From the NCBI GenBank assembly GCA_025331445.1, contig JAIWNE010000250.1, forward strand, positions 1 to 17,939: a stretch of DNA of 17,939 nucleotides. The letters run 5' to 3'. A program made the translations under genes and the position numbers. Shown here in pieces: positions 1-9,179 of this stretch. Numbering within the stretch: the stretch's first letter is position 1; the number at the start of each line of letters is the position of its first letter. The notes below the pieces were generated by a model. The model saw only the letters and a list, made by a program, of their open reading frames with translations, had not been told where the DNA came from and made no database searches. This DNA comes from Blakeslea trispora. Its lineage: Eukaryota; Mucoromycota; Mucoromycetes; Mucorales; Choanephoraceae.

Positions 1-2
1 CT

Positions 3-416
3 CTCTGAGTCCCGGTGTTGATGTGGTGGAACGGCCGTGTGGGTACAAGAACCACCCATTACCTTTAATTCCTTGGGTCAACTATGGATGTTCTGGATGC
101 ACAAGGTATGCAAGGCCGGTACTTGGTTATGGATAATGCCCCCATACACACCAGCTAGGAGGTGGAGAATTTGATCGTCTCTTGTGGGTACAAGTGCATG
201 TACCTTCCAAAATACTCGCCTTTCCTTAATCCAATTGAGGGAATGTGGTCAAAGGTAAAGATGCATGTGCGCAGAGGCGAAATCACAGAGAAGGACTCTC
301 TTATTCCCCGAATTGATGTAGCCGCACGAGCAGTAACTGTCTCGGATTGTGAAGGTTGGATTAGACATGCCACAACTTTCTTTGACAAGTGTTTAAATCT
401 TGAGCCTATGCTCTAA
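3..416 (+). pseudogene. Tc1/mariner-type transposase, 3' half, broken by stops
   Basis: Frame 3 reads the C-terminal half of a DDE_3 (Tc1/mariner) transposase. The stretch LVMDNAPIH carries the second catalytic Asp (codon 132-134), and YSPFLNPIE carries the third acidic residue (Glu, codon 237-239), followed by MWSKVK as usual for the family. In-frame stops TAA (66-68) and TAG (156-158) interrupt the reading frame, and the N-terminal helix-turn-helix and first catalytic Asp lie left of the window or are lost. The frame ends at TAA 414-416. An intact enzyme would cut and paste its element at TA dinucleotides in the nucleus; this copy cannot make a full protein. Downstream to about 480 there is only A-rich DNA. 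The family call is firm because both catalytic motifs are plain. Confidence 0.88.
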
Positions 417-483
417 AAAAATTAATTTGGTAGTTTGAAATATGTTATGAAAAGAAATTAATAAAAAAATATAAGCTCGTCCA

Positions 484-1057
484 TCGACATGTGCCCTTTC
501 GTATTCAGCACCCCCTACTACCGCCTCAAAAATGGTGAAGGTGTTCTGGAAACTACCTTTACCTCAGTCTGCTTTCACCCCTTGGTGACGCCTCATTCAT
601 GCCAGTGTCGCTAATGGTGCTAAACTCTACCACTGGAAGATCCCCCGAACAACTACAGCGCTGTGTCCCATATGCCAGCTATACGATGAGTCCCTCTTTC
701 ATTTCTTTGTAAGCTGCCCCTACAAGTGGGCCTATTGGGTACACATTTTGAAGATTTCCCAACTAGCAAGCCAAATTCCCCACTTCTCTCTCTCTGGACT
801 GCCTTAGTCAGCTTTGCAAACTCTCACTTCTGTCTCTTACCTGATTCTACGCTTGTAATATTAGGAAGGGGTTTGAGCGCTCTCTGGCGCTATCATTATA
901 TTTGTGTTTTTGATCAGGCTCATTGGTACCCCGATGCTCCTGTTCAATTGTTTTTGTCCACAAGTGGCTAGTAAAATCTTAACAAAAAATTGAGTGTAGC
1001 AAACCTAATGATTTTCATCGCTGTTTGAATAAAGTATACACTTTCTACACAAAAAAA
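484..1057 (+). mobile_element. LINE (non-LTR retrotransposon) 3' end, 5'-truncated and decayed
   Basis: Frame 1 from about 484 reads the end of a LINE reverse-transcriptase polyprotein: KVFWKLPLPQ, then a zf-RVT-type zinc motif (CPIC followed by HFFVSC, a CCHC pattern). The frame is broken by TGA at 586-588, where a conserved WW pair is expected, and by TAG at 805-807. A shift inside the CT-rich run near 785-800 moves the continuation into frame 3, which reads on (SLWTALVSF, GLSALWRYHY, CVFDQAHW) to TAG 969-971. A short 3' UTR follows with AATAAA at about 1028 and a terminal A7 run at 1051-1057. Endonuclease and RT palm regions are absent, so this is a typical 5'-truncated dead copy. Family assignment rests on established zf-RVT features; the exact 5' edge is uncertain. 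Confidence 0.8.
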
Positions 1058-1084
1058 TTATTCAGTAAATCAAACTGGGTGCAA

Positions 1085-1157
1085 TGGAGAAGCTGGGCGT
1101 CGATCCCAGTGCCTCTCGCATGCTAAGCGAGCGCTCTACCATTTGAGCTACATCCCC
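1085..1157 (-). tRNA. tRNA-Ala (anticodon AGC)
   Basis: The minus strand folds as a full 73-nt cloverleaf without an intron. The acceptor stem starts GGGGATG and pairs with CTTCTCC plus discriminator A73; it includes the G3:U70 pair that marks alanine tRNAs and one T:T mismatch at 6-67. D stem GCTC/GAGC, anticodon stem CTCGC/GCGAG with loop TTAGCAT (anticodon AGC), T stem CTGGG/CCCAG. The A box (TAGCTCAAATGG) is normal. The T loop is ATCGACG, differing from the usual TTCGANY at positions 54 and 60. The first T run downstream on this strand is the complement of the LINE A-tail (1051-1057), 27 bases past the 3' end, which would serve as the Pol III terminator. Confidence 0.95.
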
Positions 1158-1238
1158 CTCTTTCTTTGTCAAGTCTTGTGGTCATACTAATGCTAGGTGG
1201 TAAAATTCCTCTTCACTACAATCAATTGAAATTGCCTG

Positions 1239-1275
1239 CCGTCTCATCCACATTTTTTTTATGTTGATGAGACGG
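1239..1275. repeat. Palindromic GAGACG repeat, short copy
   Basis: Two 15-base arms, CCGTCTCATCCACAT (1239-1253) and ATGTTGATGAGACGG (1261-1275), are inverted copies with one mismatch around a T7 loop. The same arms recur at 10231-10292 with a longer loop, so this is a dispersed MITE-like repeat or its deletion derivative. It lies about 80 bp upstream of the 5' end of the tRNA gene. Confidence 0.75.
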
Positions 1276-1289
1276 TGGTGAGACTGATG

Positions 1290-1800
1290 ATTTTTTACTG
1301 CTTAATTTAAAAATCTTATTTTCTATACGAAAGCACGTTCATTGTGGATAAAACTTTCTAGGATGACTCTTGGATAAATGTACTTTATGTTTGTTGAATT
1401 GGATGTTGTGATTCTTACAAAATCTTTCATAACTTGACGATTTTGTGTTTACAGCCTTTTTTAACCATTTTATTAAAAATTCGATTTCCGCCATTTTTCT
1501 TGAAATGACTTGGATTTATTTTTTTATTTTTTTTCTAAGTCGAATAGGCTGTAAATTGAGTGAGATTGCTTTCCAGGTTACATATTTCTTGTCGTTGTTT
1601 GAATGCAAGAGGGCATATTTGCAATAAAATTGAAGATGTACCTTTCCAAGTACCTCAACATCGCTTTTTTGGTATCAAAATGATCAGAAAAGCAAAAAGT
1701 AATAGATAAACAATCTTTCATAAAATGATAATAGCTTTTGACTATTTTCATTTTTTTTCTGAAAAAGCAGCGAATCTGTCTTAATTATACTTTCAATACG
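1290..1800. other. AT-rich spacer, no gene seen
   Basis: No reading frame with family features, no RNA gene and no clear repeat was found here. A 60-codon open frame at 1445-1627 lacks an ATG start and has a low-complexity hydrophobic composition, so it is not called. Confidence 0.6.
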
Positions 1801-1815
1801 AGGTGTCCATTTTGA

Positions 1816-2540
1816 GCAACTTTTTTTTCTTGGTTGATTCTTAATGAGGGGGTTTTTTTTGCAACTTTTTTCTGGTACTGACTATCCGACTCTTATTAAA
1901 GCTTTTTTTTTGCAACCTTTTTCAGGCACTGATTTTTTATTTTTCGAAAGAAATAGAATTTGACAATCCGATTCTTGCTGGAGGTTTTTTTTTTGCAACT
2001 TTTCTCTAGCACTGATTTTTTATTTTGTAAAGAGAGAGAATTTGACTACCTGGTTCCTAATGAATGTTTTTTTTTGTAACCTTTTTTTTTCTATCACTGC
2101 TTTTTTTTTTTGAAAGAAAGGTTTTTTTTTTTTGCAACTTTTTTCTGGTACTGACTATCCGACTCTTATTAAAGCTTTTTTTTTTTTTGCAACTTTTTTT
2201 CTGGCACTGAAATTTATCTAATGCCAGTCCCTAATGAATGCTTTTTTTTTGCAACTTTTTTTTCTAGTACTGATTTTTTATTTTTGAAAGTGATCGAATT
2301 TGATTTCCCGATTTTTCTGAAGGTTTTTTTTGCAACTTTTTTTTTTCTGGCACTGAGATTTATCTATTGCGAGGAATTAGCTGGCTCCTAATGATTTTTT
2401 TTTGCAACTTTTTTTCTAGCACTGATTTTTTATTTTCTGAAGGAGATATTTTTTTTGCAACTTTTTTTATTCTATGACATAGGATCATTTTTATTCTTTT
2501 AAAGAGACCTTTTTTTTGCAACTTTTTTTCTGAAATTGAA
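1816..2540. repeat. T-rich degenerate tandem array, about 12 units
   Basis: The motif T(6-12)GCAAC(C)T(4-9)CT recurs with starts of GCAAC/GTAAC at 1816, 1861, 1912, 1995, 2076, 2134, 2189, 2251, 2332, 2404, 2457 and 2518. Spacing is 45-83 bp. A long unit of about 81-83 bp continues with CACTGATTTTTTATTTT, GAAAG, GAATTTGA and TCCGATTCT. A short unit of about 51-55 bp lacks the middle block. One short unit (1861-1911) recurs almost unchanged at 2134-2188. The T runs are all on the plus strand. No coding potential. Confidence 0.85.
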
Positions 2541-2545
2541 TATGA

Positions 2546-2780
2546 TATTCAGGATAGCACTTGTTATTTAAATCAAAAAGAAGCGAAAAGAAGATGTATC
2601 ATAAATGATGTGAACTCATGTCAGGTTAATACAGTATGTACTGTATGGATCGTTTGGCCAATATTAGAATATTAGTAGGTATTCGCTCACACAATTAAAC
2701 TTGAATGTTTTGTATTAATTGTAAAGTGATAGAATGATCAATCTGTAATGTAAGAGTACAGAATAATTACTGGATAACAA
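2546..2780. other. Spacer with an 18-bp palindrome
   Basis: AT-rich DNA 3' of the OTU gene. It holds one perfect-arm palindrome at 2629-2646 (ATACAGTA, TG, TACTGTAT). Nothing else could be supported. Confidence 0.5.
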
Positions 2781-3658
2781 TTACTTCTTTATTTTTTTTA
2801 ATAAATCGTTGAAATTGTATTTTGATGGTTTCTTGATTTGTTTTTCTATTTTTTTAATATTCATTTCAAGCTTTGTGTACATCGGATTGATGGGTGGATA
2901 TACACAATCCTCTTCTACAATCAAAAGATTGTAATGATAATCCTCGAGTTGCAAAACAATCGGCTTTCTTTCTTCAATGACACCACAGATTGGCACCATC
3001 AGAGTTGGCTTGTTGACCTTGTTGCTGTCCATGATTGTTACAGCAATCTTATAGGTGTCAGCAACAATCTGGCTGCACTCGATGCCATTATACCAGAATG
3101 GTGAAGGACAGGAAGCATTGTTGTTGTTCAGTCCAAAAGAAAGAATGCTTCTTACCTTTTCAACGTCAAACCTATTTCTTTCTATTAAACAGAATATCCA
3201 TTATATGCTGACTTTACTACATACCTCATCTTCTTGTAAGTCTCCAAGTTTTCTTCAAATGTCAGCATCATTTCTTTTTTGACCTGCATGTGTCTGGTGT
3301 TGTCATGGTAGATTCCATACGCAATTGCGTGGAACCCACAGTATCCAGAAGAAGGACTTACAACCACACGCTTTTTGGCAGCATAAAGTGTGGTGACAGC
3401 TTTATGCTTGTTGATTAGTTCGATCTCGGGATGGTTATGGGGTTTTTGCTTCTTGCTGAGAATCCAAGAGAGCCCCTTCTTGGTAGACTTGTTGTAGTGG
3501 ACCTGAAAGCAACAGCCGGGAATCTTGCACTTGGCGTATACTTTCTGGTCAGTCTTGAGTCTAAACCCAATGAAATGTTTAGCTGTCCAGGGAATGTTCT
3601 GGAGAACGTAGTCAGCAACATCGTGTTTAGTGAATGTGTTTGAGAGTTCGGGTTGCAT
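2781..3658 (-). CDS. Zinc finger plus OTU-type cysteine protease protein
   Basis: Two exons on the minus strand, 3658-3225 and 3171-2781, join across a 53-nt intron (donor GTATGT, acceptor AAATAG) into an open frame of 274 residues. The start ATG 3658 is preferred over an in-frame ATG at 3727 because the 23 extra residues look like untranslated leader or intron (TTTACTTTAG just upstream). Residues about 30-76 form a FAR1/WRKY-GCM1-like zinc site (C44-x4-C49 ... H74-x-H76) of the type at the N terminus of MULE transposases. Residues about 100-235 form an OTU domain: GYCGFHAIA with candidate nucleophile C107, an amphipathic middle part, and EDYHYNLLIV with candidate catalytic H224. The Asp usually four residues before the Cys is Ser here, so activity is uncertain. 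OTU enzymes cleave ubiquitin chains; the substrate is unknown. It is divergent from transposase gene A. No MULE catalytic domain is present. Confidence 0.75.
3172..3224 (-). other. Intron of the OTU gene
   Basis: A 53-nt GT-AG intron. Removing it joins KKMR to FDVEK and keeps the OTU domain continuous; reading through it meets a stop. Confidence 0.8.
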
Positions 3659-3727
3659 GTTGAGGTGAATGAGATTGCGCGTAAAGATAACTAAAGTAAA
3701 ATAAAATAAAAACTTTTGTTTAGTCAA

Positions 3728-4201
3728 GGGTCATATACAGACTCAACAAACCGTATTCAAACTGAGGTAAAATAAGTGGATGATACGATATTATGTGAGA
3801 TGTAAAAAGTAATTTGAAAAAAAGCGGGTGTAACAGATTTCTTTTTTTTTTTAAAAAAATTGGGGATCAGCGATACGTATTCATCAGCAAAACATTATTC
3901 TCCTTTAGCCAAACAACATGAAGTTTCCTCTCAAATGAATGCAACAATGGTGAGGAAATTGCATGTGTTAAATTGTGTGAAGAAAAATGGATTTGAAGCG
4001 ATGTTTAGCACATTTAAGACAAAAGGGGTTATAATTAAGTCTGATAATGAATTTATTGTTCTTGTCAGATGATATCAGATAGCCGATTATAGTAATTGTG
4101 TACCTGTTGAGTAAGAAAATCTCAAACCTGTATATAATAATATGTTGACAGATTAATCGAATGCTCTTTCTACCTAAATTTAACAAAAAAATATATCAAT
4201 T
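3728..4201. promoter_or_regulatory. Divergent intergenic region between the OTU gene and transposase gene A
   Basis: This AT-rich stretch separates two divergently read genes and must hold both upstream regions. A TATA-like TATATAATAA lies at 4131-4140, about 65 bp before the gene A start. A 70-codon frame at 3860-4072 starts on TTG and shows no family features, so it is not called. No operator-like repeat was recognised. Confidence 0.4.
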
Positions 4202-6594
4202 ATGTCTGGATCTCTTCTCCTCTGTTACTGTGATGAATGTCTCAACTTTCCTAACGAAGAAAGATGGTTGCCTCAATATACCGTTCAGTATCACAAGGCA
4301 AACAATTTGTTTGGAGGCGTTGCCTTCAATGAGTGGGCTGCCATGAATGGTAAAGCATTTTATGGAATAAGAATGAAACATGTATGGTAACGCTATTGGT
4401 TTTTTAGATGAGCAATTTTTTGACATGGCTGGCTTGTCTGAGCAAGATGTCAACAATGACATCGAATTAATGGATGCTGATGGTAATAAAAAAAACAAAT
4501 AACTGAGGAACTCAATGCTAATTATTTTGCTACGTAGATGATGAATTCATGGAAGAGGACTTCAGCATCATGGCCACAGGTGAAGATGAAGAATGGCCTG
4601 AAGTTGCTACCTCTGCTTTTGAGCCTGAGGAGGTGACTACCGAAGTTGTTGAAATCGACGAAGTCGATCAACTCGCCAACACTTTTGCTTCAAGTAAATT
4701 TTAATAAATAAACCTGTTTGATATTTCAACTAAACAATTCTTTTAAATCATGTCTATTATAGGCAAAGTTCCTTCTTCAGCAGCAGCTAAGATTCTCTTT
4801 GCTATGGTTGTCAAGCTTCACAACAAGTACACCACTCACGAAGGCACTGAGTATGTTATGGAATGCTTGAATCAAGTCATGGAGGAAACTGGCGACTCCT
4901 TCCGTTTCCCTAAGCGTGTGCCTACCTTCTTGAATCGTACTGCTCTACTCAATGGTAGTACGGAGGGTGTCAAGGCTTATGTTGTTTGTCCAAAGTGTCA
5001 TGCTTTGCATGAAAAAACGGATGGTGCAGTCATCTGTGACAAGCCCATGGCCAATGCCATATTCATCCCGAAACATGCCTCCTTCTACTGTACTGGAAAT
5101 CTCTTGGCGCTGAACAACCGTGTTCCTGCAACTTTGTCTGTTCAGATGGAGTATGCCTACTGCTCTGTCGAGGCTACTCTCAAAAAATTCTTTAGAAGAC
5201 GAGGTTTTGCTGACCAACTTGCCCAGTGGAAACACCGTCGCACTCTGGAAGGTTACTATTTGGACTTGCAAGATGCCAGCATGTTCAACACTTTCAAGGC
5301 CTTGCCCACTGATGCGGTTCCCTTTGCCCATGAGTCTAACTACAACTTGCAACTGGCTCTTAACATCGATTGGTTCAGTCCCTTTGAGCACAGTTACAGT
5401 GTGGGCTGTATCTACATGTCCATACTTAACTTGCCAAAGAAGGACGGCCGCGATTTAAAGAAAAACATGATCTTGGTTGGTGTGATCCCCGGCCCTAGTG
5501 AGCCTAGTACTACTGCCATCAATCACTATCTTCGGCCTTTGGTGAATGAGCTCTTGGTGTTGATGAGAGGTGTAGATATGCCAGTCACCTTGCTCGATGG
5601 CAAAGTTGTTTACAACAAAGTCCGAGCAGCCATCTCCTTAATCAGTTGTGATTTACCGGCAACAAAGAAACTAATTGGTAGCCTGTCATACAACGGTCAT
5701 CGTGCTTGCCACATGTGTGATCTTGTTTTTCCTTCTCTTCCTGGTGGTGTCAGTAGACATAACTACTGTAACTGGAACTGTGACAGTTGGCCCAGAAAAA
5801 ATCCCGATGCCACTCGCCAAGCTTCTGAGGATTGGTTACGTGCATCCTCTGGTGTAAGAAGAAAGGAAGTTGAAAAGGCAACTGGATCAAGGTACTCCAT
5901 TCTTTACGAATTACCTTACTTTAGCTACGATCTGGTTGCCTTGGAACCAATGCATTGTTTGTACTTGGGCATTGCCAAACGATGCATTTCAGCCATGATA
6001 CCCTTGACTTCGTACGAAGTCATCCAACAGAAGATGAAGAAGATGATCTTCAACCCAGATCACTCTTGCGGCCCTCTCTCGAATAAGATCGGTGACAATG
6101 GGTTCCACAATGTCAAGGCAGTGGAGTTTAAGGACTTTGTGGTTGGTGTTGCTTCTTTGGTGCTCAAAGGAGTGGTCCAAGAAGATGAATATGCTGTGGT
6201 GATGAATCTGATCAAGGCATTCAAAATCCTGGAAGGTGATAGCATAGCTATTCAAGATATACAAGTTGTTCACAACTATTTGCTTGCTTTTGCTGTGGGG
6301 TACGAGAGGTTATACTCTCATGACTTAGTTACCCCTAACTTCCATTTCATGTTGCATCTTCGCGACTCAATGCGAAAGTGGGGTCCTGTTTCTTGCTTCT
6401 GGGGGTTCAATTTTGAACGAAACAACATGTTTGTAAAAAGAATCCGTACCAACCACCGACAAGGTCTTGAAAAAACGTATATGAAAAAAATGCAATCAAT
6501 CATCTTCTCTGAAGATTTTGATTTTTTTCACACAACAGTTCCAACTGATTACCATTTTTTTTGTCTTGTTTCTGACCTTCTTTTCTTTCTTTAG
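4202..6594 (+). CDS. Gene A: Tnp2/CACTA-type transposase (copy 1, appears intact)
   Basis: Four exons (4202-4349, 4408-4482, 4538-4693, 4763-6594) split by introns of 58, 55 and 69 nt give an uninterrupted 736-residue protein; splice phases match at every junction. Residues 1-50 hold a small Cys cluster (CYCDEC), followed by a very acidic linker to about 125. A zinc-ribbon-like set follows (C202, C205, C218, C236). The catalytic core resembles Transposase_21 (Tnp2): LNIDWFSPF with D329, VIPGPSEP about 367-374, DLPATKK with D423, GH..C..C (H439, C442, C445), and EPMH about 521-524. NFHFMLHLRD and FERNN about 653-680 resemble the DUF4218-like tail. D329, D423 and E521 are candidate acidic residues of the active site (assignment inferred from motif order). 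It would cut and paste the element in the nucleus. AATAAA lies near 6663. Gene B follows on the same strand. Confidence 0.87.
4350..4762 (+). other. Three short introns of gene A
   Basis: Introns at 4350-4407 (donor GTAAAG), 4483-4537 (GTAATA) and 4694-4762 (GTAAAT) all end in TAG. Splicing joins the Cys-rich first exon, the acidic exons and the large catalytic exon in one frame. The apparent ATG at 4750 sits inside the last intron and is probably not a start. Confidence 0.75.
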
Positions 6595-7023
6595 ATTTCT
6601 TTTTTTTCCTTTATTTTTATTTTTTTTCCACACCCGCTTTTTCTTGTATCTCCTTTTTTTCAAATAAATTCTTTGGTACACAAAAAAAAGGGTCTTTTAA
6701 AAAAGAATCCCTAGTATTTAAAAAAAGTAATCGTTACCCATAATGTTAATGTGCCTTCATGTATGATTGTGTTTATTATCTTTATCAGAATCCAAGTCAT
6801 TCCAAATTTCTTAATGTCAGTGATGCTCATTACAATATGACGACAAAAAGCAATAGATATTTGGTTTGTATCACCACTGACGGAACTGAAATAAGTTACA
6901 GATAGAGGTGGTTGAATGAGCAAGTGTTTTAAACACAATTCTTTTTCCTCTTTTCCTCATTTCCGATTTTATTTTTAAAACAAAACTTTTTGGATTTCAG
7001 AACCTAAAAACCCATCAAACAAC
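6595..7023 (+). other. Spacer between genes A and B
   Basis: It contains the T-rich 3' UTR of gene A with AATAAA near 6663, then AT-rich DNA. GGATTTCAG ending near 7001, just before the gene B start, looks like a splice acceptor of a 5' UTR intron; its donor was not identified. No gene seen. Confidence 0.5.
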
Positions 7024-7734
7024 ATGAACAGTATTACAGCCTCAGACAATGACCAGAGAATTACTGAATTAGATGAAGAACAACAGGCGCAAGCAGCTGC
7101 ATCTATGTTTTGTGATTTTGTTGGATTCTCGTCAATCAACGGCGATCCTTTTGGATATGAAGAAATGCCTCCAGAAAGCTACAGATCCATCAGATGGGCG
7201 TCTTCTAAACACAGTCGTCTTTCAGAGAATGAATATGCATGTCTTTTGGATTATTACACACTTGCATATGAGGGATTTACGTCTTCAAACGATGTGCAAA
7301 AATTTAAATCCATCGACCTTTTAGGATACAATTATTCATCTCAACTGACAGGCAGTAACAGTGGTGTTTATGTCAATGTATTTCGAAAGAAAGGAACTGA
7401 AATAGACTCCATACTAGACGAAACAACGTTACGAACTGGCGCAATTAGATTTTTTTTCAAGCATGCACCTCTGTTAGAAGACGAAAATGGCGAAGCCCCT
7501 CAAAAACTTGATCATTATTTTGCTTTCATACAATGGTTCAAGCTTCCTAGAGAAGGGATAGAGGATTTACAGTCCTATACAGATGACAGCATGCAACCAT
7601 TTATTGATCAGTTCGAAGAGGATGACTTTTTTTGTATAGTTCCTGTACACAAGATCCATTCTACTTCGCATTTATATTATCCAGGCATTGCCAACATAGT
7701 AGTAGCTTTGCATCTACCAAGAAAAATTCGATGA
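7024..7734 (+). CDS. Gene B: DUF4216-like transposon partner protein (copy 1, intact)
   Basis: A single-exon gene of 236 residues starting at ATG 7024, just after a likely UTR splice acceptor. The N-terminal third is acidic and polar. The C-terminal half has a pattern resembling DUF4216 of plant CACTA proteins: a GAIRFFFKHA strand near 139-148, HYFAFIQWF at 164-172, and PVHKIHS near 207-213. Its function is unknown; in plants the analogous domain is usually part of or next to the Tnp2 transposase. The counterpart in copy 2 (14504-13794) spans exactly the same number of bases, which supports both the start and the gene. It ends 27 bp from the stop of gene C on the other strand. The DUF4216 link is a resemblance, not a proven homology. 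Confidence 0.75.
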   Translation: MNSITASDNDQRITELDEEQQAQAAASMFCDFVGFSSINGDPFGYEEMPPESYRSIRWASSKHSRLSENEYACLLDYYTLAYEGFTSSNDVQKFKSIDLLGYNYSSQLTGSNSGVYVNVFRKKGTEIDSILDETTLRTGAIRFFFKHAPLLEDENGEAPQKLDHYFAFIQWFKLPREGIEDLQSYTDDSMQPFIDQFEEDDFFCIVPVHKIHSTSHLYYPGIANIVVALHLPRKIR

Positions 7735-7761
7735 AATATTTATAGGACGACAAAATTTTAT

Positions 7762-8995
7762 TTACAATAAAAGATCCAAAAACGAATCTGATTCCTGTTC
7801 TTGTAAGGTATTCTCTTTAATACCCCAAGAGGGAAGCTTCTTGACAGGCAGACGGGCTTCAACATCAACAACTTCAATACGGCTTTTCTTGGCAGAACCG
7901 AATTGACCCTTCTTTTTCTGCGTTCTTCTGCATTCGTCAAGGTAATCGAAGAACATAGTACACTACAAGATAATACCATATTAGTTCTAACTACTCCCAT
8001 ATACTAGGGTTAAAATGTCCTTATAACTACCTTGGTACTTCTGTAAGAGGGAGCTTTTCTCACCGTAATCTCCTCATTGTTTTCAATGACATCTTCTTGA
8101 TCAGATGTCATGTCGCTGCACAGAAGTTGCTCGCATTCGTTCTGAGGACCAAACTTCTCAACACAGTCATCGATGTTCATAGAGAAGGCCATTCTTCTTT
8201 TGCGAAGAACCTTTTGCATTAAGGTTAGTACCTGTCAAACTCACATTCTCTGTTTGTGTCAATTTACTTACATATGATTTACGAGAACTTGCGTTATTTC
8301 TCATTCTTTTTTGTGCCTGTTCTACTTCAGGCTTCTTCTCGTCTTCGTTCTTTCTCTTCAGGTTGTTGAACCGACTACGAACAACTTCCATCAAGTACTT
8401 GCGCTTTTGCACAGGTCCCCATTTCAACTGGGCAGCAACTTCTGCCACCTTCGGTGAACAGCCAGTTGAGCAACGATGCTGCTGACAATCTTTGTGTTCT
8501 CCTCATCCTTCATAAGACTGGAGCCCATGTTCCACTGGGTGTCCTTCAAGGCTCTTACCTCGGCTGTCTTCATGGCTCTCTGTGTCATTGAAACCATATG
8601 TTAGTACACCAAGAAGCAAAATTTCAAAGATTCGAGACTTACTCTAATCGCATGCTTGGCAATTCTACCTGGAGCACGACCGATGGAAGTACCGGCCATC
8701 ATCTTCTTGGCCATGTCTTCATGCCATCCATTTCCTTCTGCATAGTATGCATCTGGAAAGCCATTTCATGCATTTGCATGGTCATGCCCCGGATTTGGTC
8801 ATCCTTCTTGGCCATTTCTTGCTGAATGGCCAACTTGAACTCTTCTGTACTCTTTTGAGTATCAGCGATGAGAGCCTTCAACTTGCTCAATTCCAAAGAC
8901 ATGGTGCTGTTCTGACGAGTCTCGTTGTTTACACGAGGTGCAAAACGAGGGGGAGCATCAATAGGAATTGCTTGTCTGTTGTTGTTGTTGTTCAT
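7762..8995 (-). pseudogene. Gene C: coiled-coil accessory protein (copy 1, two frameshifts)
   Basis: Four exons on the minus strand: 8995-8643, 8579-8272, 8210-8031 and 7962-7762, with introns of 63, 61 and 68 nt (a perfect TACTAAC branch site in the second). Exon 1 starts with a run of Asn, then a coiled coil rich in Met, Gln and Glu (from SLELSKLKAL). Exon 2 has a basic part (WGPVQKRKYL, RSRFNNLKRK). Exon 3 is acidic (SDMTSDQEDV), and exon 4 is Lys/Arg-rich then acidic. Exons 1 and 2 are each one base short of a clean frame: breaks near 8715-8722 and 8455-8460 lead to stops. Exon order, phases and motifs match C' (12579-13731). Role unknown; by position and composition it could bind element ends or oligomerise, as plant TnpA does. 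Sequencing error is an alternative cause of the breaks. Confidence 0.7.
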
Positions 8996-9179
8996 TGGAA
9001 AAAAAAGATTTATGTATAAAGGTAACAGAAGAGTGGAAATAGGAAGCTATGTTACAGTTTAAATATGATCTCTTACTTACCAATTTGTAAATCTGGGTAC
9101 ACAATGTCAACATTGCTTGTATGACCGAGAGAAAATTTTTTCTTCAACAGAATTCACTTTCCCGCTCTTAAACGCAGCT

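Noticed and set aside
3860..4072. 70-codon open frame
   Set aside because: No ATG at its start, no family features and no counterpart elsewhere in the window.
4750..4762. ATG at 4750 as the start of a 614-residue transposase
   Set aside because: It lies inside an intron; splicing gives a longer frame whose N-terminal exons are matched in copy 2.
4945..5391. 148-codon minus-strand frame inside gene A
   Set aside because: Antisense shadow of the transposase coding exon.
3819..6642. 13-bp inverted match AAAAAGCGGGTGT at 3819-3831 and 6630-6642 as element ends
   Set aside because: One side lies in the gene A 3' UTR before gene B, and five of the bases are an A run; chance is likely.
7961..7970. 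CACTACAAGA, like a plant CACTA element end
   Set aside because: It is the complement of the splice acceptor CTTGTAG-TG of the last gene C intron and lies inside the gene.
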